Assembly (NCBI GenBank): GCA_002502175.1
Contig: DAPQ01000045.1
Location: 1-17,492 of the forward strand
Reading direction: 5' to 3'
DNA: 17,492 bases
Source of the DNA: Euryarchaeota archaeon UBA19
Lineage (GTDB): Archaea > Thermoplasmatota > Poseidoniia > Poseidoniales > Thalassarchaeaceae
The translations under genes were made by a program, and so were the position numbers. Below the pieces are notes generated by a model, which saw only the letters and a list, made by a program, of their open reading frames with translations, made no database searches and was not told where the DNA came from. Each line of letters opens with the position of its first letter. Within the stretch, counting starts at the first letter, position 1. Of this stretch, positions 13,152-17,492 are shown piece after piece.

Positions 13152-15943
13152 ATTTTATGGCCTCAGATTTTGGAAAAATTGGTTTTTCGGGTAAACTCAG
13201 GCCATCCCAAGTCGCGTCCTCAGGAATAATCCGTAAGGAATTAGAAAATGATTCGAAAGAGTTACTCATTGTAGCTCCGCCTGGTTCAGGAAAGACAGTT
13301 CTTGGATTGTATGTCTGGTCTGATTTGGTTAGATTGCCAACTCTAGTCCTGAGCCCAAATTCGGCTATACAGGCTCAGTGGGTAGAGAGGGCAAAGGAAT
13401 TGTTCAATTTAGACGGTAGAGATGATGAGATTGGAACCGACCCAAAGAATCCTGGGATACTGACCTCTCTAACTTACCAATCTGTTACACTGCCAAAGAG
13501 GGGTGGGGAGGATTTAGATGAATCCGCGATGGAACTTTGGATTAGTAAATTAATGACTCCAGATATAGATCGGATTGAGGCTGAAGATCGAGAAAGTGCA
13601 ATATCTTGGATCGAAGATTTGGCGGACAAAAATCCAGAATACTATGCAGATAGATTGAGCCACTTTAGGAAAAAAGTCCGAGATGATTTATCTGAACATG
13701 GGAATGCTCTTTGGGTCTTGCATGACTCCGCCAAAGCCAATTTAATGAGGCTCAAGGAAGCTGGCGTGGGGTTGATTATACTCGATGAATGCCATCATCT
13801 ATTGGAACATTGGGGCAGAGTTCTTTTGGAAATTGTTGAATTTTTAGACGAACCAATTGTATTGGGTCTAACCGCAACTCCGCCGGAGGTAGACGATGCT
13901 CCAAAGGAAGATAACATGTATCTCGATTTATTTGGAGAGGTTGACTATGAAGTTCCGGTTCCAGCATTAGTTCGTGACGGAAACTTAGCGCCATACCAAG
14001 ACTTGGCATATTTCGTAAGACCTTCAGAGAAGGAACTGAAATATATTGCAAATGCGACCACAGACTTCAGACAATTAATCAAAACTTTGAGGCAGGGTCC
14101 GGATGATTCTGAGGATAGAGTTCCTGGGCTAGATGTTTGGCTAGCCAGAACTTTATCCGAACTTGATTTACCATCAGGAAAAGCCTCAGATTGGACCTCA
14201 TTCAGAAAGAGAGATCCCGGGTTGGCAGACAGGGCCCGAGGCTTTCTTGTACAAAATGGAAGGAGTCTTCCGGCCGACATTCCCCCTCCTGATCAAGAGT
14301 TCGTTCGTCAGGGAAATAGTCAGGGCTCCATGGTTACTATTCTTGACAGGTATATCCGTAATGGGTTAATGCGGTCCAGCAATAAGAAGGACCATGAATT
14401 AGCAGATGAAGCGAAGCAGAAATTACGATTACTTGGAGTTCAAATCACAGGCTCCGGTGCTAGAATGTGTGCATCTCCAATCAGTAGGGTAATGGCATAT
14501 GCCTCGGCGAAATATGATGCTCTTAGAGAAATTTTGACAATTGAAATGCAAGCACTTGGCCCCGATATCCGAGCGGTTATTGTCACCGATTTCGAGAAAA
14601 CATCTGCCACCACGCTGGTTGAGGACGTATTGGACAAAGAAGCAGGTGGTGCAGTTGCGGCTTACAGAGCGGTGCTGCAATCCGAGGCAACTGATAGGCT
14701 GAATCCTGTATTGATGACGGGAACCACGGTTCTGGTCGATGATGATCTTTTACAGAAAATATTCCCTCGATTTGAACAGTGGGTAGATGAAAGGGGATTA
14801 GATATTAAATTCGAATATATTGAGCGAGGAGAATATTTTGAAATCCGAGGTAAGGGTAAAGATTGGCTCCCGAGATATTACACTATGATGATTACAGAAT
14901 TATTCCAAGAAGGTGTGACGAATTGCCTTGTAGGTACCAGAGGTCTTCTGGGAGAAGGTTGGGACGCAAGTAGAATCAATGTTCTAATCGATTTAACCAC
15001 AGTAACCACGAGTATGAGCATCAATCAATTGAGGGGTAGGTCATTCAGGCTAGACAAACTTTGGCCGGAGAAGGTGGCAAATAATTGGGACATTATATGC
15101 CTAGCAGATGAATACGAGAAAGGCTTTGATGACTACCTTAGGTTCCAAAGAAAGCACAAACAACTCTACGGGGTTGGAGATGATGGGGCGATAGAGAAAG
15201 GGGTCGGCCACGTTCACGCTGCATTTACTGAAGCCAAACCTGAGGGTGTATCGGAAACCATGAACATCTTCAATGAAGAGATGTTACTGAGAGCAAAAAA
15301 TAGGCCTAGAACAAGGGGTCTTTGGAATATTGGACAACCATTCAATGCTGAACCCAAAGAGGCTGTGGAAATCAAAATGAATTTAGGCGTTGGAAAAACC
15401 TTCTATGCTAATGGCATTGCTCTGAATGAGATAAACAACGATTCATTGGTGATTTCAATTGGTGAAGCCGTTGCTTTGTCGCTCAAGGAATTAGGATTGA
15501 TTAACTCAGGTGCGGAAATTGGAGGGGGTTCCAGAAGTGGAGGTTGGATGCGAGCATATCTGAAAGAAGCAAATGAAGAGGAATCCGCAATTTTTGCAGT
15601 AGCAATGCAGGAAATTTTAGGCCCTCTAGATAATCCTAGGTACGTTATTCCTAGGGAGGTGAAAATAATCACAGATAATTGGCTTAGTAAAATGCTACCC
15701 GAAGTTCTAGCAAAATATGTTCGTTCCAAGAAGAATAAGCTTGCAATGTTCCATTCAGTTCCAAAAGCACTTTGCAAAAACAAAGAGGATGCTTTTATTT
15801 TCCAACATTATTGGAATGAGCGAGTGAGTCCCGGAGCAGTCATGTACGGTCATAGTAAATCCGGTAAACGAATGGTTTCTGCCATCAAAGAACAGGGCCT
15901 AGTGCCACAGTCTTCGATTAATCAGAAAAATATTTTTCTCTGA
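13148..15943 (+). CDS. Large SF2 DEAD/DEAH-type helicase of uncharacterised subfamily
   Basis: The 931-residue product has the superfamily 2 motifs in order: an early R-P-S-Q (18-21) like the Q/R motif, Walker A A-P-P-G-S-G-K-T (43-50), motif II D-E-C-H (213-216), motif III T-A-T-P-P (242-246), motif V G-T-R-G-L-L-G-E-G-W-D (596-606) and motif VI Q-L-R-G-R-S-F-R (627-634). It should be an ATP-driven nucleic-acid translocase. Motif I to II is unusually far apart (about 160 residues), and about 350 residues separate motif III from V, so inserted domains are likely. The C-terminal 230 residues include E-S-A-I-F, L-G-P and P-R-Y-V-I-P-R (812-836), which I recall from uncharacterised actinobacterial helicases. 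No nuclease motif was seen. GTG at 13148 overlaps the previous stop by four bases; an ATG at 13157 is the alternative. Confidence 0.85.
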   Translation: MNFMASDFGKIGFSGKLRPSQVASSGIIRKELENDSKELLIVAPPGSGKTVLGLYVWSDLVRLPTLVLSPNSAIQAQWVERAKELFNLDGRDDEIGTDPKNPGILTSLTYQSVTLPKRGGEDLDESAMELWISKLMTPDIDRIEAEDRESAISWIEDLADKNPEYYADRLSHFRKKVRDDLSEHGNALWVLHDSAKANLMRLKEAGVGLIILDECHHLLEHWGRVLLEIVEFLDEPIVLGLTATPPEVDDAPKEDNMYLDLFGEVDYEVPVPALVRDGNLAPYQDLAYFVRPSEKELKYIANATTDFRQLIKTLRQGPDDSEDRVPGLDVWLARTLSELDLPSGKASDWTSFRKRDPGLADRARGFLVQNGRSLPADIPPPDQEFVRQGNSQGSMVTILDRYIRNGLMRSSNKKDHELADEAKQKLRLLGVQITGSGARMCASPISRVMAYASAKYDALREILTIEMQALGPDIRAVIVTDFEKTSATTLVEDVLDKEAGGAVAAYRAVLQSEATDRLNPVLMTGTTVLVDDDLLQKIFPRFEQWVDERGLDIKFEYIERGEYFEIRGKGKDWLPRYYTMMITELFQEGVTNCLVGTRGLLGEGWDASRINVLIDLTTVTTSMSINQLRGRSFRLDKLWPEKVANNWDIICLADEYEKGFDDYLRFQRKHKQLYGVGDDGAIEKGVGHVHAAFTEAKPEGVSETMNIFNEEMLLRAKNRPRTRGLWNIGQPFNAEPKEAVEIKMNLGVGKTFYANGIALNEINNDSLVISIGEAVALSLKELGLINSGAEIGGGSRSGGWMRAYLKEANEEESAIFAVAMQEILGPLDNPRYVIPREVKIITDNWLSKMLPEVLAKYVRSKKNKLAMFHSVPKALCKNKEDAFIFQHYWNERVSPGAVMYGHSKSGKRMVSAIKEQGLVPQSSINQKNIFL

Positions 15944-15947
15944 TTAA
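15918..15947. terminator. Bidirectional terminator-like palindrome at convergent stop codons
   Basis: TTAATCAG (15918-15925) pairs with CTGATTAA (15940-15947). Inside lies the perfect palindrome AGAAAAAT/ATTTTTCT (15924-15939). Both strands therefore give a hairpin and a T-run, the archaeal termination signal. It spans the helicase TGA (15941-15943) and the opposing TAA (15944-15946). Confidence 0.6.
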
Positions 15948-16687
15948 CTAGAACATTTTTGACAATCAATACTTGATCCAGCATGCTCAGGACAAAACCG
16001 ATTTCGACATGTGTAGCATCTGAAATCGAATGCGCTTACCGATTTATCACATCCAGGATGGCCACATAAATCTCCAGTCTCAGTATTGAATGATGATTTG
16101 ATTTCTGATTTGACCTCGTAGCCCTCTTCCCACCATTCATCACCGATGACTTCTTGCTTGTTTTCTTCAACAACTACTTCCTTAAGGCCAAGCACCTTAA
16201 TCACATAGGGGCTATCAAAGAATCTCCCGACTTCCGACTCGGAGACTCCCCAAATTTCTGAAAGTCTTTGTATCCCATCTTCTCGAGATTTTATCGCCCC
16301 CCCGCGAGCCTCAATATATCCTATCAATCTGTCATAAGCTCGAATGTAACTGGGAGCTAATTTTCTGTTTAGATCAGGTGCATTTCGACTTCGAATCCGT
16401 TGAGTATTCCGTCGTGTATTACCTTGAGAGAGGCCGTAGTTGACGGCCTTTCCGGTACCTTGATGGGCGCCAACATAAACTAACATCACAATTATTGGTC
16501 CGAAAGCTAAGAGGCATACAAAGAAAGCAAGGCTATCTCCAATTCCAGAAAGTACGAACAAGGAGAGCAATGCTGCAGGAACGAAGAAAACTAACTTGTT
16601 ATCTGTTTGCTCATCTACAAATTTGATTGCTGCCCAAATTCCACAAAAAATGAACAAAATAATGGTTAATATGATTTCTAAAGCCAA
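15944..16687 (-). CDS. Membrane protein with C-terminal AN1-like zinc finger
   Basis: The 247-residue product has three hydrophobic spans (about 2-22, 31-48, 52-74) and then a soluble part. Residues 139-158 (Q-R-L-S-E-I-W-G-V-S-E-S-E-V) look like a helix-turn-helix, though this is weak. An acidic linker follows. The C-terminus holds Cys208, Cys213, Cys224, Cys227, Cys232, His235, Cys242 and Cys245, spaced C-x4-C-x10-C-x2-C-x4-C-x2-H-x6-C-x2-C. This is very close to AN1-type zinc fingers, with C-x2-C in place of the usual H-x-C end, and could bind two zinc ions. AN1 fingers are known in eukaryotic stress proteins and some archaea. The start is TTG, supported by TAAGGAG eight bases upstream. 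Function is not known; membrane-anchored signalling or protein quality control would be guesses. Confidence 0.7.
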   Translation of the reverse strand: MALEIILTIILFIFCGIWAAIKFVDEQTDNKLVFFVPAALLSLFVLSGIGDSLAFFVCLLAFGPIIVMLVYVGAHQGTGKAVNYGLSQGNTRRNTQRIRSRNAPDLNRKLAPSYIRAYDRLIGYIEARGGAIKSREDGIQRLSEIWGVSESEVGRFFDSPYVIKVLGLKEVVVEENKQEVIGDEWWEEGYEVKSEIKSSFNTETGDLCGHPGCDKSVSAFDFRCYTCRNRFCPEHAGSSIDCQKCSS

Positions 16688-16695
16688 ACCAGTCG

Positions 16696-16702
16696 CTCCT
16701 TA
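16696..16702 (-). promoter_or_regulatory. Ribosome binding site that fixes the TTG start of the zinc-finger gene
   Basis: TAAGGAG on the minus strand ends eight bases before TTG at 16687. It is the main reason to accept a TTG start. Confidence 0.65.
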
Positions 16703-16706
16703 GAAT

Positions 16707-16735
16707 GACCTCGGCGCTGTCCCGGCGCCGAGGTC
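16707..16735. repeat. Strong GC-rich hairpin before the zinc-finger gene
   Basis: GACCTCGGCGC (16707-16717) and its exact complement GCGCCGAGGTC (16725-16735) form an 11-base perfect stem around a 7-base loop. It lies just upstream of the ribosome binding site of the zinc-finger gene on the minus strand. No T-run follows. It may be a terminator of the upstream gene, a leader structure or a dispersed genomic repeat. Confidence 0.7.
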
Positions 16736-16834
16736 GGTGAGGTACCTAATGTAATCATGCGTAGCATGTTGCAGTCATTGCCCACTGGGCTCCTTCTTTG
16801 GGACATTTGATGGAAACCGGCACAGACCATAAAC

Positions 16835-17492
16835 TCAGCGCCGGACAGCGACTCTAATCGCTGCTTCTTTGGAGCCAGCGAACTCTGAGGAATCAACTCT
16901 TATCGGTAAACCTAGACGTTTACACAAATCCAAATGGGATGAAGACCACGGGAATTTACACCTTGAACTCGCCTCGTATCCCAAGACGGTTATTGGCTCT
17001 AATTGTGATTCCCAACCGTCACTTACCATTCTTCCAGAAACTCTAACCCATGCATGCTCAAATCTTCTCAAATCATTTGCAAATCCATTCAGTCCAATTT
17101 TGCTTAATTTGCTAATCAAGTAATCTCTAGGCAAAGCCCTAGGGATGATTGCAAGCACATTTCTACCATCCTCTAGATATGCCACCGGCCCCAAATCTAA
17201 CTCTTCAAAATGCTCATGAGCCCGAGATATGGCTTGTTTAGGCTCCCCCCATTTCAGGGGAAGGTATGTGATTAAGGCCGAACGATCTTTTGTTCCATGC
17301 ACATGTGTACTGACCTCCACGCTGATGAATTCTTCAGAATCAGATTTTGCTTTGTTTTGTGATTTAGTAAATTTTTTTCCAAGAGATAATTTGGGTAAAG
17401 TAAACGGAGGATTCTTTGGTATCTTTAATGCTAAATCATGTCTTGGTATTTTTCCTATCCAATCATCTACTGATTTTTCAAGCCAATCGTCT
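16835..17492 (-). CDS. Unrecognised protein, 5' end cut by the right edge of the window
   Basis: The frame ends with TGA at 16835-16837. Although a GTG at 17320 could serve as a start, the frame has no stop all the way to 17491, so the gene most likely continues beyond the window. The 218 visible residues read, from the edge, D-D-W-L-E-K-S-V-D-D-W-I-G-K-I-P-R, then a Lys- and Pro-rich stretch with P-P-F-T-L-P-K-L, then a mixed alpha/beta part with L-P-L-K-W-G, R-A-L-P-R-D-Y and A-W-V-R-V-S-G-R. The tail is V-A-V-R-R. No family motif, signal peptide or membrane span is seen. It is followed by a GC-rich hairpin and the zinc-finger gene. Confidence 0.6.
   Translation of the reverse strand, partial: DDWLEKSVDDWIGKIPRHDLALKIPKNPPFTLPKLSLGKKFTKSQNKAKSDSEEFISVEVSTHVHGTKDRSALITYLPLKWGEPKQAISRAHEHFEELDLGPVAYLEDGRNVLAIIPRALPRDYLISKLSKIGLNGFANDLRRFEHAWVRVSGRMVSDGWESQLEPITVLGYEASSRCKFPWSSSHLDLCKRLGLPIRVDSSEFAGSKEAAIRVAVRR

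Larger units (their letters stand above)
16688..16834. other. Intergenic region with hairpins
   Basis: This is the longest gap in the window (147 bases). Besides the 11-base GC-rich hairpin it holds a short inverted repeat CATGC/GCATG near 16756-16768. An open frame crosses it on the minus strand but has no coding look. No tRNA or TATA box was found. Confidence 0.45.

Noticed and set aside
13945..14280. 111-codon minus-strand open frame within the helicase gene
   Set aside because: Antisense shadow of a confirmed long coding region, with no family features or ribosome binding site.
16678..16896. 72-codon minus-strand open frame across the gap before the zinc-finger gene
   Set aside because: Overlaps both flanking genes, runs through the strong hairpin and has no coding character.
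1..17492. CRISPR array, insertion sequence or integration site
   Set aside because: No regularly spaced repeats, transposase motifs, long terminal repeats or tRNA genes were seen anywhere in the window.

Overview
The window reads as a compact archaeal chromosome segment, most likely from a mesophilic Thermoplasmatota lineage of the marine group II (Poseidoniales) kind. This placement is inferred from three things: an ABCE1/Rli1 ribosome-recycling ATPase, which bacteria lack; a bacterial-type GrpE; and a secreted protein ending in a PGF-CTERM-like sorting tail. Genes are tightly packed, the longest gap being about 147 bases. Several starts have clear Shine-Dalgarno sequences, while at least one gene fits a leaderless pattern with a TATA box about 28 bases before ATG. 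I see no rRNA, tRNA, insertion sequence or CRISPR array.

From about 12.1 kb down to position 39 everything is on the minus strand. In transcription order these are sucC and sucD (succinyl-CoA synthetase), an HpnE-like amine oxidase/desaturase, a squalene-synthase-like enzyme, an HpnD/CrtB-like synthase with a long N-terminal extension, ABCE1, GrpE, an SGNH-hydrolase-like secreted protein and a secreted alpha/beta-hydrolase-like lipoprotein. The three terpenoid genes form a C30 head-to-head cassette resembling the bacterial HpnC-HpnD-HpnE squalene route, but with an SQS-like protein in the HpnC place. This is the most interesting system in the window.

Divergent from sucC, on the plus strand, lie a sugar-1-phosphate nucleotidyltransferase with a C-terminal beta-helix and an unusual 931-residue SF2 helicase joined to it by a 4-base overlap. 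The helicase converges with no gap on a minus-strand gene for a membrane protein with a C-terminal AN1-like zinc finger. A palindromic, A/T-rich inverted repeat covers the meeting stop codons. The right edge holds an unrecognised minus-strand gene whose frame is open through the end of the window. The first 38 bases may be the tail of a plus-strand gene converging on the lipoprotein gene.

GC-rich hairpins sit in the gaps before the HpnD-like gene and before the zinc-finger gene, and another hairpin overlaps the sucD stop. Assignments rest on motifs read by eye. No database search was run.
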